From Bog-473 sp963836605 (lineage in GTDB: Bacteria > Actinomycetota > Acidimicrobiia > Acidimicrobiales > RAAP-2), in the NCBI GenBank assembly GCA_963836605.1, contig CAWIKB010000011.1, forward strand, positions 834,400 through 898,399: a stretch of 64,000 nucleotides of DNA. Reading direction: 5' to 3'. This document shows positions 16,067 through 24,899 of the stretch, piece by piece. Below the pieces are notes generated by a model. It was not told the origin of the DNA. It saw only the letters and a list, made by a program, of their open reading frames with translations, and did not search any database. Position numbers and translations under genes: made by a program. Positions within the stretch are counted from its first letter, which is position 1. Each line of letters starts with the position of its first letter.

Positions 16067-17378
16067 GCTCTCGGGCGCCTCGGTTGGCCTCTGGGGCATG
16101 GGAGTCGAGGGGCGGGCCAGCCTCCATCGGCTCGAGGCGTCGGGCTTGCTGCCCGTCCTCGTCGACGACAAGCCACCCGGCGCCGGGGCCGACGGTCTCG
16201 AGGTACTGGCCACCGGTCAGGGCGGACTCGAGGCGCTCCTGGGGTGCGACGTCGTCATCAAGAGCCCCGGCATCAGTCGCTACCGGCCCGAGGTCGGGCG
16301 CCTGGAGCGCGCCGGCATCCCGGTACGCGGCGGTCTCGGACTCTGGCTCGAGGGGGCCACTCGCTCTCGGGTGGCCTGTGTCACCGGGACCAAGGGGAAG
16401 AGCACCACCGCCGCCCTGGCCGGACACCTCCTGACCCACCTCGGCTACCGCGCCGGGGTCGGTGGCAATATCGGTGCACCCCCGTGGGAACCCTCGTCGG
16501 AACCCGAGCCCGACATCTGGGTGATCGAGACATCGAGCTATCAGGTGCCGGACCTGACCGTCGGCCCGGCGGTTGTGGCCGTGACCTCCCTCTCACCCGA
16601 CCACCTCGACTGGCACGGCAGCCTCGAGCGCTACTACGGCGACAAGTTGTCGCTGTGCAGCAAACCGGGAGTCGAGGTGGCCCTGGTCAATGGCAGCGAT
16701 GCGACCCTGCGCCAGCAGGCCGGGTCCCTGGGCCCCCACCTCCGGTGGATCGACGCGGACCGGGCGGACGAGGTGCCCTGGTTCGGCGCCTTGGGCCTTC
16801 CCGGCCGGCACAACCTCCGCAACGCGGTGATGGCCCGCGCCGTGCTCCTGGCCCTCGGCATCGAGGAGGCCGCCGACGACCGGCTGATGGCCCGAGCGGC
16901 CGAGGGGTTCACCGGTCTCCCGAGCCGCTGTCATTCGCTCGGCCGGGTGGCGGGGGTGGAGTTCGTCGACGACAGCCTCTCCACCAACGTCCTCCCGGCC
17001 CAGGTTGCCCTCGAGGCCTATGGCGACCGGCCGGTGGCGCTTCTGGTGGGCGGGCACGACCGCGGGCTCGACTACACACCGCTCGGTCACGTCGTGGCGC
17101 GCCGCCGGCACCCCACCCTGGTGGTCACCCTGCCCGACAACGGGCCGCGCATCGGTCAGGCCATCCGGAGCGTCACCGGAGATCAGTTCGAGGTGGTCGC
17201 CGCGGCGGACCTCGACCAGGCCGTGGCCGCCGCGTTCACGTGGGCCGAATCAGGCGGGCCCGACGCGGTGGTGCTGCTCTCGCCCGCTGCGCCGAGCTTC
17301 GGGCGGTTCACCGACTACCGCGCCCGAGGCCGCTCCTTTTCCGACGCGGCAGCCCGGTTGGGCGAACTCGTTCCCTGA
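16041..17378 (+). CDS. murD2: MurD2-type UDP-MurNAc-L-Ala:L-glutamate ligase
   Basis: 445 residues, Mur ligase fold: a Rossmann-like N-terminus (GLWGMGVEGRASLHRL), ATP P-loop TGTKGKSTTAALAG at about 115-128, the central ETSSYQV and LSPDHLDWHGSLERYYGDKL, and a C-terminal domain with FVDDSLSTNVLPAQVAL. Ordinary MurD adds D-Glu; the coupling to murL argues for the MurD2 variant that adds L-Glu before epimerisation. ATG 16041 overlaps the end of murL; the frame is open 426 bp further upstream but that is murL read out of frame. Confidence 0.85.
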   Translation: MRHPISWTELSGASVGLWGMGVEGRASLHRLEASGLLPVLVDDKPPGAGADGLEVLATGQGGLEALLGCDVVIKSPGISRYRPEVGRLERAGIPVRGGLGLWLEGATRSRVACVTGTKGKSTTAALAGHLLTHLGYRAGVGGNIGAPPWEPSSEPEPDIWVIETSSYQVPDLTVGPAVVAVTSLSPDHLDWHGSLERYYGDKLSLCSKPGVEVALVNGSDATLRQQAGSLGPHLRWIDADRADEVPWFGALGLPGRHNLRNAVMARAVLLALGIEEAADDRLMARAAEGFTGLPSRCHSLGRVAGVEFVDDSLSTNVLPAQVALEAYGDRPVALLVGGHDRGLDYTPLGHVVARRRHPTLVVTLPDNGPRIGQAIRSVTGDQFEVVAAADLDQAVAAAFTWAESGGPDAVVLLSPAAPSFGRFTDYRARGRSFSDAAARLGELVP

Positions 17379-17404
17379 GCTGAGCGGAGCGGACGCGAAG
17401 TCGA

Positions 17405-18058
17405 TCAGGCGGCGTTGGGGGCGAGCTCGTCGCGCTCACTCAGGAACGCCCACCAGCCGTCAGCGGCCGCACGCGCCGCGTCGTGCACCACCGCGGCGTC
17501 GGCGTCGAGCGCCGCCAGGGCCTCAGCCGACCACTCGGCGTGCGCGATCTCCTGGGTGCTGTGGATGTCCCAGAACCGCGTTCCCTCGCGATCCATGCCG
17601 TAGTGCCGCCGCAGTCCGTCGCCCTTGGACGCGGCGATATCGGCTGCCTGGACCTCGTAGGCCGCGACCATGGCCAACGCGGCCACTGGATCCTGAGCTG
17701 CCGCGGCCCGAAGGTTAGCCAGCAATGCAGTCGTCGCAGTGGTCGGAGCCACGTCGGCGCGGGCTCCGGCGGCCCGGGCGAACGATTCGAAGAGGACGGC
17801 GTGGGACTCCGGCGCACTCAGCTCATCAATCAGGTTGGATTCCACCAGGGTGCGTGCCGCCCCCTTCGGCAGATGCGCGGCAATGGCGGCCAGCGTGATC
17901 GGGAGCTCGCGCTCGAGCAGGCGGTACTGCTCGGCGTAGGCGGCGAGCTCGCCGTGGGCCAGGCTCCCGGCCTCCCAGCGGCGGTAGAAGGGATGGGCCA
18001 GAAGGTGGCGACCGGACAGTGCGTCGTCCAGCACGTCGTGCATCTGCGATGTGGGCAT
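17405..18058 (-). CDS. haem-oxygenase-like diiron protein (TenA/PqqC/CADD-like)
   Basis: 217 residues, all-helical. A full set of diiron ligands is visible: Glu79-x6-His86 (ELSAPESH), Glu135 (AAYEVQAAD) and His166-xxx-Glu170-xx-His173 (HSTQEIAH). This is the HDO pattern of CADD, BesC and UndA; classical thiamin TenA uses a Cys instead. Chlamydial CADD makes p-aminobenzoate from one of its own tyrosines, so a pABA role for folate is possible but unproven. Convergent with murD2, divergent from the permease gene. Start ATG 18058 chosen because the conserved helices begin right after it; the open frame upstream has no similarity. Confidence 0.7.
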   Translation of the reverse strand: MPTSQMHDVLDDALSGRHLLAHPFYRRWEAGSLAHGELAAYAEQYRLLERELPITLAAIAAHLPKGAARTLVESNLIDELSAPESHAVLFESFARAAGARADVAPTTATTALLANLRAAAAQDPVAALAMVAAYEVQAADIAASKGDGLRRHYGMDREGTRFWDIHSTQEIAHAEWSAEALAALDADAAVVHDAARAAADGWWAFLSERDELAPNAA

Positions 18059-18122
18059 GGGGCACTTTATCTCCCCGCCGCCAACCCGAGTGTCACGGCG
18101 GTGGTCACCAACGGGCACAATC

Positions 18123-19001
18123 ATGGCCGTGCTCAGCCTCCTGTGCTTCGTCATCGGTGGGCTGATCGGGTGGAGGGCGTCAAAGGGGGGACCTGCGGTG
18201 CGGCGGGCCTGGCCCATCTTCCTGCGCGTGCAGATATTCGTCACGGCGGCCGTCCTTTCGTTGGTTGCCGCCTGGCGCCTCACGTCAGCGGGCGAGCTGG
18301 TGGGACCCCTGCTCTTGGCCGCCGGACTCTGGGTCATGTTCATCGCGGCAATGGTGACCCGCGGTCGCCGGAGCGGCGGCGAGGGCGCGCTGGAGGCCTG
18401 GGCCGTATCGCCCAACGGGAGCTTCTGGGTCGTGCCCGCCGCTTCGGCCTTCGCCGGTTCGGCCGGTGTCATGATCGCCGTGCTGGCCAACGTGGCCAAC
18501 GCCGCGGTCAACGCCGTGTGCGTGCACCTCATGCGCCGCGACGCGCCGTTCAAGCAGCGCCGGTCCACGACCTGGGTAGACCAGTCTCCGCTCCTGGCGT
18601 CGGTCATAGGGCTCCTTCTCCACCTGGCCGGCTCTGCCCCTTCCTGGACCGAAGGGGTGCTGACCCTGGCCGGCCCGCTCCTGGCCTTCTCCGGAGCCGC
18701 ACTCTTTGCCGGGTCGGTGATCCACCCGCACAACCTGTCGGTGGAACGGACGACGCATTCGCTCCGGCGTTGGACTTGGCTCACCGTCGTGAGAGTCGGC
18801 TACTACCTGCTCATCGTGATCCTGGCCACCTCGAACCCCCTGGCCATAGTCGCCGCTCTGAGTGCGCTCAGTGCCCCGTCGTTCAACCCCATTCAGCAGG
18901 CTGTGCTCTACGGCTATCGCTCGGCCGTGGTCACCGCCGCGGTGCGATGGGGCTGGGCCCTGACGCCCTTCGGTCTTGGATTGGCCGCATTTCTCCGCTG
19001 A
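18123..19001 (+). CDS. AEC-like membrane permease
   Basis: 292 residues from ATG 18123, with about nine to ten hydrophobic segments: one at the extreme N-terminus, a pair with NGSFWVVPAASAFAGSAGV in the middle, then SPLLASVIGLLLHLAG and further helices to the C-terminus. The middle segments resemble auxin-efflux-carrier (AEC) type transporters, which export organic acids or amino acids; the match is by eye and weak. It begins 64 bp from the divergent diiron-protein gene. Substrate unknown. Confidence 0.5.
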   Translation: MAVLSLLCFVIGGLIGWRASKGGPAVRRAWPIFLRVQIFVTAAVLSLVAAWRLTSAGELVGPLLLAAGLWVMFIAAMVTRGRRSGGEGALEAWAVSPNGSFWVVPAASAFAGSAGVMIAVLANVANAAVNAVCVHLMRRDAPFKQRRSTTWVDQSPLLASVIGLLLHLAGSAPSWTEGVLTLAGPLLAFSGAALFAGSVIHPHNLSVERTTHSLRRWTWLTVVRVGYYLLIVILATSNPLAIVAALSALSAPSFNPIQQAVLYGYRSAVVTAAVRWGWALTPFGLGLAAFLR

Positions 19002-19056
19002 ACCTGTCGCTCCCATGCCCCCGGAAGCGACCTGGCCCTGAGGTACCGTGGAATCA

Positions 19057-19353
19057 ATGATTTTCTGGCTTTACGTCGTGTCGGCGGTCGTTGTCTACTG
19101 CATCCCCTCCTACATCGCGCACGAGCGCCGTGACCCTCACTTCAAGGCCATCCTGCTCGTCAACCTCCTGCTCGGCTGGACCATCATCGGCTGGTTCGCC
19201 GCCCTGATCATGGCGCTGGTCGATTCCCGCCGGATATCCAGCCTCGGGCTTCGGGCCCGGGAGGCCTACTACGCGACGGCGGAGCGCTTCTCACCCGTTG
19301 AAGCGGACGACGATCGAGGCTCGGGAAACCCTTCGTCCCTCCCGCGGGCCTGA
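19057..19353 (+). CDS. superinfection-immunity-like small membrane protein
   Basis: 98 residues from ATG 19057 (a GTG at 19048 would add three). Two transmembrane segments: MIFWLYVVSAVVVYCIPSYI and AILLVNLLLGWTIIGWFAALI, separated by AHERRDPHFK, then a soluble charged tail. The NLLLGWTIIGW core is the signature of the T4 Imm-like superinfection immunity family found in many bacterial genomes, where it is not necessarily antiphage. No partner gene is apparent. Confidence 0.65.
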   Translation: MIFWLYVVSAVVVYCIPSYIAHERRDPHFKAILLVNLLLGWTIIGWFAALIMALVDSRRISSLGLRAREAYYATAERFSPVEADDDRGSGNPSSLPRA

Positions 19354-19420
19354 GCGAAAGGACACAGCGCTCTGCACGAGCGGACCAGGCGCCCAAAAGC
19401 TGTTTGCTGAAGGGTCCAGC

Positions 19421-19957
19421 TCAGAAGGAACTGTCGGCGATCACCGACTTGTACGGCAACCCGAGATTGCGCCGGATGAACGTCGTGAGCGTTGCCGCGT
19501 CGAAAGCATCAGTGAAGTATCGCTTTCCCCAGGCTGAGACATCCTGAGCATTTCGAAGGGCAAGCGAGCCAAGCTGCGAGATGTCAGCCTCCAACTTCCC
19601 GACGAATTGCGCGAGCGACTTGCTCTCGAGGTCAACCGGAGCGGGCCACCTCTCAGTGAGCAATCCCTTCTTCATGGCCTTGAGGCGGGCAATGAGGGGA
19701 GCGGCGGCCACTTCGACCTCTGCGGCCGTCGTTGTGGCGTTGGCCTGAGAAAGCTCTCCGCCGAACACACTGGCTGAAAAATTCAGGGGATTTGCGAGGG
19801 CCAGGTATCGTTTCGCCGCCGCGGATTTTGAAAGGGCCTTCGCCTCATGTCGTGTGGCGCTGTGGTTCGACGCCGCCGCGGCCACTGAGGAAGCGGCCAA
19901 GGTGAGCGCGACGACTACAACCCCCGTCACCACGGCCCTGCGCCCGATGCCCCACAT
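19421..19957 (-). CDS. secreted protein of unknown function
   Basis: 178 residues, not recognised. A clear Sec signal peptide: positively charged MWGIGRR, hydrophobic AVVTGVVVVALTLAASSVAAAA, with Ala-x-Ala cleavage sites around residue 28. The mature part is helical and charged (KALSKSAAAKRYLALANPLN, LIARLKAMKKGLLTERW) without cysteines. It could be an exported helical-bundle protein. Flanked on the plus-strand side by the immunity-like gene and on the other by a methyltransferase; neither hints at its job. Confidence 0.55.
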   Translation of the reverse strand: MWGIGRRAVVTGVVVVALTLAASSVAAAASNHSATRHEAKALSKSAAAKRYLALANPLNFSASVFGGELSQANATTTAAEVEVAAAPLIARLKAMKKGLLTERWPAPVDLESKSLAQFVGKLEADISQLGSLALRNAQDVSAWGKRYFTDAFDAATLTTFIRRNLGLPYKSVIADSSF

Positions 19958-20032
19958 GTCCCCTCGTCCACCCCGCAGAGGGCATTTCTAGTCCACCGAC
20001 CCGTGTGTTGGGACCGCCGACAGAGCCGTGGG

Positions 20033-20692
20033 TCAAGGGTCTCGGGTCGCGCGCACGACGACGTCGTCCAACGGGACCGTCCGGCCGGCGCGGTTCGTGA
20101 GGGTGCCCACGGGCTCGTCGGCCGTGACGATCTCCCACTTGGTGCCGTCGAGTCCCGCCGCGATGCTCGCCGCGGTGACCCGCACCTCTTCGGGAGGGTG
20201 GTGTCCGGGGTCCTGCTGTACCTGGTTGTGTCCGTGGCCGGGCGTTTCCGAGGCGTGCCGGTGCCCGACGATCAGCAAGGTGCCGCCCGGTGCGACCCAG
20301 CCGGAAATGCGCTCGTAGAACGCCAGCTGCGGCATGGCGGGGTGCGCGTAGTGGGTTGTGACCAGGTCGAACTGGGTCCCGGGTTCCCAAACGCTCAGGT
20401 CTGCCTCGACCCACTGCACGCGCTCGGGTGCGGCACAACCCTCCGTCGCGCGCTTCGAGGCGCGGGAGAGGGCCTCGGTGGAGATGTCGGCTGCGGTGAC
20501 GTGCCAGCCCACGGTGGCCAGCCAGATTGCTTCCGCTCCCTCACCACAACCGGCATCCAGCGCCGAGCCCGGGGCCAGGCTGCTGAGCTCGCGGGCGAGA
20601 TACGAGTTCGGAACGATCTCTTGGCCCGGCGCGTGCCCGCTCGCCCGTTGCCAGTGGGTTTCCCAGTAGTCCTTGTCGAATGCCCGCGTCAT
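20033..20692 (-). CDS. class I SAM-dependent methyltransferase
   Basis: 219 residues. SAM-binding motif I LAPGSALDAGCGEGAEAIWLA, motif II HVTAADISTEAL and a later FDLVTTHYAHPAMP followed by WVAPGGTLLIVGH are typical. The N-terminal DKDYWETHWQ is common to small-molecule methyltransferases of the TehB/thiopurine group. A His-rich internal segment (GHGHNQVQQDPGHHPPEEV) is unusual. It sits 9 bp after the VOC-family gene, so the two are co-transcribed. Substrate unknown. Confidence 0.8.
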   Translation of the reverse strand: MTRAFDKDYWETHWQRASGHAPGQEIVPNSYLARELSSLAPGSALDAGCGEGAEAIWLATVGWHVTAADISTEALSRASKRATEGCAAPERVQWVEADLSVWEPGTQFDLVTTHYAHPAMPQLAFYERISGWVAPGGTLLIVGHRHASETPGHGHNQVQQDPGHHPPEEVRVTAASIAAGLDGTKWEIVTADEPVGTLTNRAGRTVPLDDVVVRATRDP

Positions 20693-20701
20693 CACGCCCT
20701 G

Positions 20702-21562
20702 CTACGTCGTGAGGTCCTTGTTCTCGGCAACGAACTGCCCGGCGATGAAGGTCGCTCCCTGTGGGTCCTTGATCACGGCCAACCTGGTCCAGGGAGCATC
20801 GAACGGACCGGCGACGATCTCGCCGCCGAGCTCGCCCGCTCTCGCCGCCGCGGCGTCGGCGTTGTCGACGGCGAACGTAACGCTCCAGTGCGCCGGCGTT
20901 TCGGGGTCGTCGTCCGCGATCGGATTGAGAGCGGCCACGACGTCGATGAAGCCGTCGGGTGCACCCATCTGCACCATCTGCTCGCGCAGGCCCGGGGTGT
21001 TCGCCTCGAGGTGGTCACCGTAGCCCGGCAGCGTCCACATGGCGCCGCCCGGCATCTCCAGCGTGGTCCAGCCGAAGACCGCGCCATAGAACGTCTTGGC
21101 ACCTTCGGGGTCGCGGGTCACCAGGCCATTGAAGTTCACGGACCCATGCTCGTTGACCACCGTCGCGCCCTTGTGATCCTTCGCCTGCCAGACGGTGAAG
21201 ATGACTCCCTCGGGATCGCTGAGAACCGCCATCCGCCCCGCGTCCATGACGTCGAAGGGCTCCGAAACCACCCGGCCCCCGGCCCGTCGAACCCGACTCG
21301 CCGTCTCGTCCGCGCTGTCGACCCATATGTAGGTGTTCCAGACCGCCGTCGACGGAGCGCCCTCGGGAATGGGACCGATCGCGGCGACATCACCGCCGTG
21401 CAACCGGCCGATGAAGTACGGGAGCTCGGAACCTTCGGGCATCATGTTCTCAAGTTCCCATCCGAACAAGCCACGGTAGAACGGAAGGGCAGCTTGAGGG
21501 TCCGGCTGGCTGGTGTCGACCCAGCAGGGAACGCCCGGGATGTATCCGTCTCGCTCGGCCAT
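20702..21562 (-). CDS. VOC-family protein, two glyoxalase-like domains
   Basis: 286 residues from ATG 21562, which has AAGGTGG five bases upstream; a GTG nine bases earlier has no such site. Two vicinal-oxygen-chelate repeats: the first PGVPCWVDTSQPDPQAALPFYRGLFGWE to DPEGVIFTVWQAKDH, the second FNGLVTRDPEGAKTFYGAVFGW to DPQGATFIAGQF. The pattern matches the mycobacterial CFP30B/Rv0577 type, a secreted or cytosolic glyoxalase-like antigen. No chemistry can be assigned. The promoter carries the 17-bp direct repeats described separately. Confidence 0.82.
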   Translation of the reverse strand: MAERDGYIPGVPCWVDTSQPDPQAALPFYRGLFGWELENMMPEGSELPYFIGRLHGGDVAAIGPIPEGAPSTAVWNTYIWVDSADETASRVRRAGGRVVSEPFDVMDAGRMAVLSDPEGVIFTVWQAKDHKGATVVNEHGSVNFNGLVTRDPEGAKTFYGAVFGWTTLEMPGGAMWTLPGYGDHLEANTPGLREQMVQMGAPDGFIDVVAALNPIADDDPETPAHWSVTFAVDNADAAAARAGELGGEIVAGPFDAPWTRLAVIKDPQGATFIAGQFVAENKDLTT

Positions 21563-21585
21563 GGTCGCCACCTTTCCGCTCGGGT

Positions 21586-21621
21586 TGATCTGTGTGGATC
21601 CTGGTGATCTGTGTGGATCCT
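21586..21621. repeat. 17-bp direct repeat upstream of the VOC gene
   Basis: TGATCTGTGTGGATCCT occurs twice, 21586-21602 and 21605-21621, a 19-bp period (nearly two helical turns). It lies 24-59 bp upstream of the VOC start codon, where a regulator or promoter would be expected. No inverted symmetry beyond the GATC/GGATCC cores. Could be an operator or a recent duplication. Confidence 0.7.
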
Positions 21622-21702
21622 ATGGGGAGAAACCGGTCACCTCGTGACCTCCTCTGGTGGAAATTCGGGGTCGCTCCGGTGAGCCCCGACCCTTGTCCCT
21701 GT

Positions 21703-23259
21703 TCATGTGCTCGGCGGCGTCGCGGTGCATCCGACGCATGGCCCCAACCCGTTGAAGTAGGCAGGGGCGCTGGGCGAGTCGGTGGGGGGGTTGGTCGGGA
21801 GCAGGACCGGGGACCGTGGGGCCTGGTTGAAGTTGAAATCATTGACCATGTTGCCCAGGATCTTCTCGTTCTCGCGGACGTCGGGCCGGGGATCGGGTCG
21901 TCCGTCGGTCTTGGGGTTGAGCCGGGACCCACCCAAGAAGTCGTCCTCGATGAACTTGAGGTAGGCGTCGCTCGAGAGGACCTGGTGGTCGATGTACCCG
22001 GACTTTGCGTAGGGCGAGATCACCATGGCCGGGACCCGCAGCCCGTAGCCGTTCTGGTCGACGGGGGGCGGGACGACGTGGTCGTAGAAACCGCCCCAGT
22101 CGTCCCACTGCACGAAGATGGCCGTCGAGCTCCAGTCGGGGCTCTTCATGGCCGCGTTGATCACCGCGGTGACATAGGCCTGGCCCTGGTGGACGCTGGC
22201 TGGAGGGTGGTCGCTGTCTGCCTGAGACGGGGTGACCCACATCACAGCGGGCAGTGTGCCCTTCTTGGCCTCGGAGAAATAGTTGCCCAGCGGTTGGATG
22301 TCGCGGATCTGGTGGTCTTTCTGCACGTCTTCGAAAACCGGCAGCGGGTTCCAGATGCCCGGCGTGAGGTAGCTCTGCGCGACCGGCGGGCAGGCCACGG
22401 ATGCGTCATTCTCGCAGTCGGGCTGCGCTCCCGTCTGCACGTAGTAGGCCCACGAGACGTGTTTGTTGTAGAGAAGCCAGGTGAGGTCGGTCCACGCATT
22501 GGTGATGTCCGCCGTACCGGTGTTGATGGCCTGGTCCACGTACTTTTGCATCTGCACCGGCGTGTAGGGCCCTTTGATCTCGTTCACGCAGCTCGATGGC
22601 GCTGGGCTCGAGCACCTGGCCGACCACCCCGACACCAGGTAGAGGTGATCGGGCAGGGACCAGGATGCCACCGGCTCGAACATGTGGTCGTTGAGCGTGA
22701 AATCCTTGGCGTAGGTCCAGTAGTTCGGTAGCTCGGCCGCCGTGTGGTATCCCATGACGTCCGGTGCGGCCGAGTTCGAGCACGCGGGGTTGTCGATCTT
22801 GCTCTGGCCGCAGCCTTTCTTGCCTTTGGTCGCCCGCGTAATGAAGCCATCCATCTTCCCCCCGTTGACGTCGGCCACGGCACTGCCTGCGTTGTGTGGC
22901 CCCCCGCCGTTCACGTCAGCCGTGTCGTGGTACGGCTTCTGGCATCCTCCTGAGGGCATCGGAACGCACACGGTTGGTTGACCATTCCGCATTGGGATCC
23001 CGTCCGCCCCCGGGTAGGTCCCGAAGTAGCTGTCGAAGGAACGGTTTTCCTGTTCGATCACGATGATGTGCTTGATCTTGTGGATCCCCGCGGCCACCAC
23101 GTAGTGACCGGTCGGCCCTCCGCTCACCCCCTCGGCGGAGGCTGATGGCTGCGAGGGCGAGGAGCTGCCGGCGCTGATCGCCAACGTCAGGACGGCGACG
23201 CTGCCCAAGGCGATGGCCCAGCCCATCCCCTGCCGATGTGATCTTGTTCCTCGTGTCAT
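21703..23259 (-). CDS. secreted phospholipase C / phosphoesterase family protein
   Basis: 518 residues with an N-terminal hydrophobic export signal (GWAIALGSVAVLTLAIS) after basic MTRGTRSHRQ. Catalytic-family signatures: HIIVIEQENRSFDSYFGTYPG near the mature N-terminus, NDHMFEPVASWSLPDHL, and AIFVQWDDWGGFYDHVVPP with VPAMVISPYAKSGYIDH near the C-terminus, the layout of bacterial non-specific phospholipase C and acid phosphatase AcpA. It would hydrolyse phosphodiester or phosphomonoester bonds outside the cell. ATG 23259 has AGGAAG a few bases upstream and overlaps the previous TGA as ATGA. Confidence 0.85.
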   Translation of the reverse strand: MTRGTRSHRQGMGWAIALGSVAVLTLAISAGSSSPSQPSASAEGVSGGPTGHYVVAAGIHKIKHIIVIEQENRSFDSYFGTYPGADGIPMRNGQPTVCVPMPSGGCQKPYHDTADVNGGGPHNAGSAVADVNGGKMDGFITRATKGKKGCGQSKIDNPACSNSAAPDVMGYHTAAELPNYWTYAKDFTLNDHMFEPVASWSLPDHLYLVSGWSARCSSPAPSSCVNEIKGPYTPVQMQKYVDQAINTGTADITNAWTDLTWLLYNKHVSWAYYVQTGAQPDCENDASVACPPVAQSYLTPGIWNPLPVFEDVQKDHQIRDIQPLGNYFSEAKKGTLPAVMWVTPSQADSDHPPASVHQGQAYVTAVINAAMKSPDWSSTAIFVQWDDWGGFYDHVVPPPVDQNGYGLRVPAMVISPYAKSGYIDHQVLSSDAYLKFIEDDFLGGSRLNPKTDGRPDPRPDVRENEKILGNMVNDFNFNQAPRSPVLLPTNPPTDSPSAPAYFNGLGPCVGCTATPPST

Positions 23260-24834
23260 GAATGCCTTCCTCTTGACGAAGCGGGGACGTGAAGGGCCGT
23301 GAGTCTCGACGATGCGATCCACGCCGTGCCGTCGGCGGGGTAGAAGTTGCAGTCATAGCCGCCGTAGTAGATCCGGCCATCTGCGAAGGGTGAGGGCAGA
23401 ATGCTCCGGATGGATACGAAGGCCTGGCCCGAGCGGATTGGTGTGGACACCGTGGCCGATGGCTTGAGCGTGGGCCCGCTGAGGCAGCGCAACGAGTACT
23501 TTGGCGATTGCCCTTGATCGGTCCGAACGGCGAAGCAGGCGCTGGCGTTGAAATGGACGACACCCGAGGCGATCGGTCCGCACTTCTGCGTCGTTGGGCA
23601 GGCTCCCTGGTAGCCCCACTCGAACCCGAACACCTGCCGATCGACTCCTTCGATCCTGATGGTCTGGAAATCGCCGTTGTTGTAGGCCGCGATGACGTAG
23701 ACGATCGAACCCCTTCCCGTTGCCGGGACCACTGTTCCCTGAGTCGCCAGCATCTGACGGATGGCAGGGATGGGTCGGAACTCGAGCGTCTGCACCAGCC
23801 CGTCGGCGACCGAGCCCGGACTCGGGCCAGCCGTGGCAGCGATCCGACCCCGCGGGAGATGATCCAACCGGTACACGTTGCCGTTCCCCTCCGTCGAAAT
23901 GAGGAGCGACGGTGATCCGTCGTGAGTGAGGCAGGTGATGCCCCGGAGCCCGCTGTTGTGCGGTCCGACCGGTGGTGCTCGGAAGACCGGGATCCAGCGA
24001 GGGATGCCGGAGGGCAGGGCGCCGTCGTTGCGCCGATAGAGAGTCGTGTTGATGCTGGTGTACAAGGCCCCGGCGCAATCGGCGAAGCCCGTGACCTTCT
24101 GGGTCACCGCACCCGGTGACCCCGGTGGGGCCACGGTGAGCTCGGCGCTGGGACTGAACACCAAGGTGTGGCGAGCTCGTGACCAAATTCCCTGGAGGAC
24201 GCCGGTCGGGCGAACCCCGGCATAGACGGACCAGACCCCGCCTGAATCGTGCGCACCGAACGCACGGATATCAGCGCCCGCGGGGAGCACGAACGAATCG
24301 CTGAGCGAGAAGGATCCGGCGCCGTCGAGCAACCATTGGATCCTCGACTGCCCGGCCACGATCGGCTTGGGTCACGAGGAGGGAGTGCCCCGGCCCGAGA
24401 CCCTGATCGCTCGGGATCGCAAAGGAGTCCAGCGCCTGGACCCGGAGGGACTGTGTCTGCTCGAAGACCGTCCACGGGCTCGTCTTGGACTTCTTGACCA
24501 GCACCTGCCCGAACGCCGAGGGGCCCGGGTACTCCCATTGGCCCGTTGCCGCGAAGAGGCGTCCCGAGTGGGGCACGAGTGCCTCGGTCTCGGTGTCGTG
24601 TGCCACGGGGGAATTGGCGTTGGTGGTCAGCGGCTGGCGTTGGGCCGCCACGGCGTACATGCGGGCCCCTTGGGTGGTCGTCCCTCCCGCGCCTGGCGGC
24701 GCGCCCACGGTCACCAGCATCGCCACGCCAAGGATGGACCCCACCACACGGCCGTAGCGGAGCTCTTGCGCTCGGGCTGCGATACCGGTGCATCTTGCCC
24801 GTCGGTGAGTCGTCGTGGTTTCCACGCACCCCAT
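23256..24834 (-). CDS. exported protein of unknown function, frameshifted
   Basis: A signal-anchor-like segment (VVGSILGVAMLVTVGAPPGAGG) follows a basic N-terminus, and the rest is a string of beta-rich, Gly/Ser/Thr-rich segments (SGRLFAATGQWEYPG, GALYTSINTTLYRRNDGAL, GSPSLLISTEGNGNVYRL, GGYDCNFYPADGT) like repeated blades of a propeller. Not recognised further. The frame changes near 24345-24355: SLLVTQADRGR continues as QSRIQWLLDGAG if one G of a GGG run is removed. It overlaps the phospholipase gene (ATGA) and probably is exported or acts with it. Start placed at ATG 24834, which follows a good promoter directly. Confidence 0.55.
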
Positions 24835-24840
24835 CCTCGA

Positions 24841-24870
24841 AAGTATCGGACGCCTGGAAGTGACTGTCAA
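24841..24870 (-). promoter_or_regulatory. minus-strand sigma-70 promoter, apparently leaderless
   Basis: On the minus strand a perfect -35 TTGACA, a 17-bp spacer and -10 GATACT are followed after 7 bases (TTCGAGG) by the ATG at 24834, so the transcript would begin at or next to the start codon. In the same 66-bp divergent gap the plus-strand MarR gene has TAATAT six bases before its GTG 24900, also compatible with a leaderless message. Motifs ACTAA and TTCAC each occur twice between them and may be part of the MarR operator. Confidence 0.6.
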
Positions 24871-24899
24871 CTAAGTTCACAATTCACTAATATCTTCCC

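Noticed and set aside
18059..18784. N-terminal extension of the diiron protein frame antisense to the membrane protein
   Set aside because: No similarity and it runs under the permease gene; ATG 18058 starts the conserved part.
19057..19353. Superinfection-immunity-like gene as evidence for a prophage
   Set aside because: No phage genes around it; the family is widespread on chromosomes.
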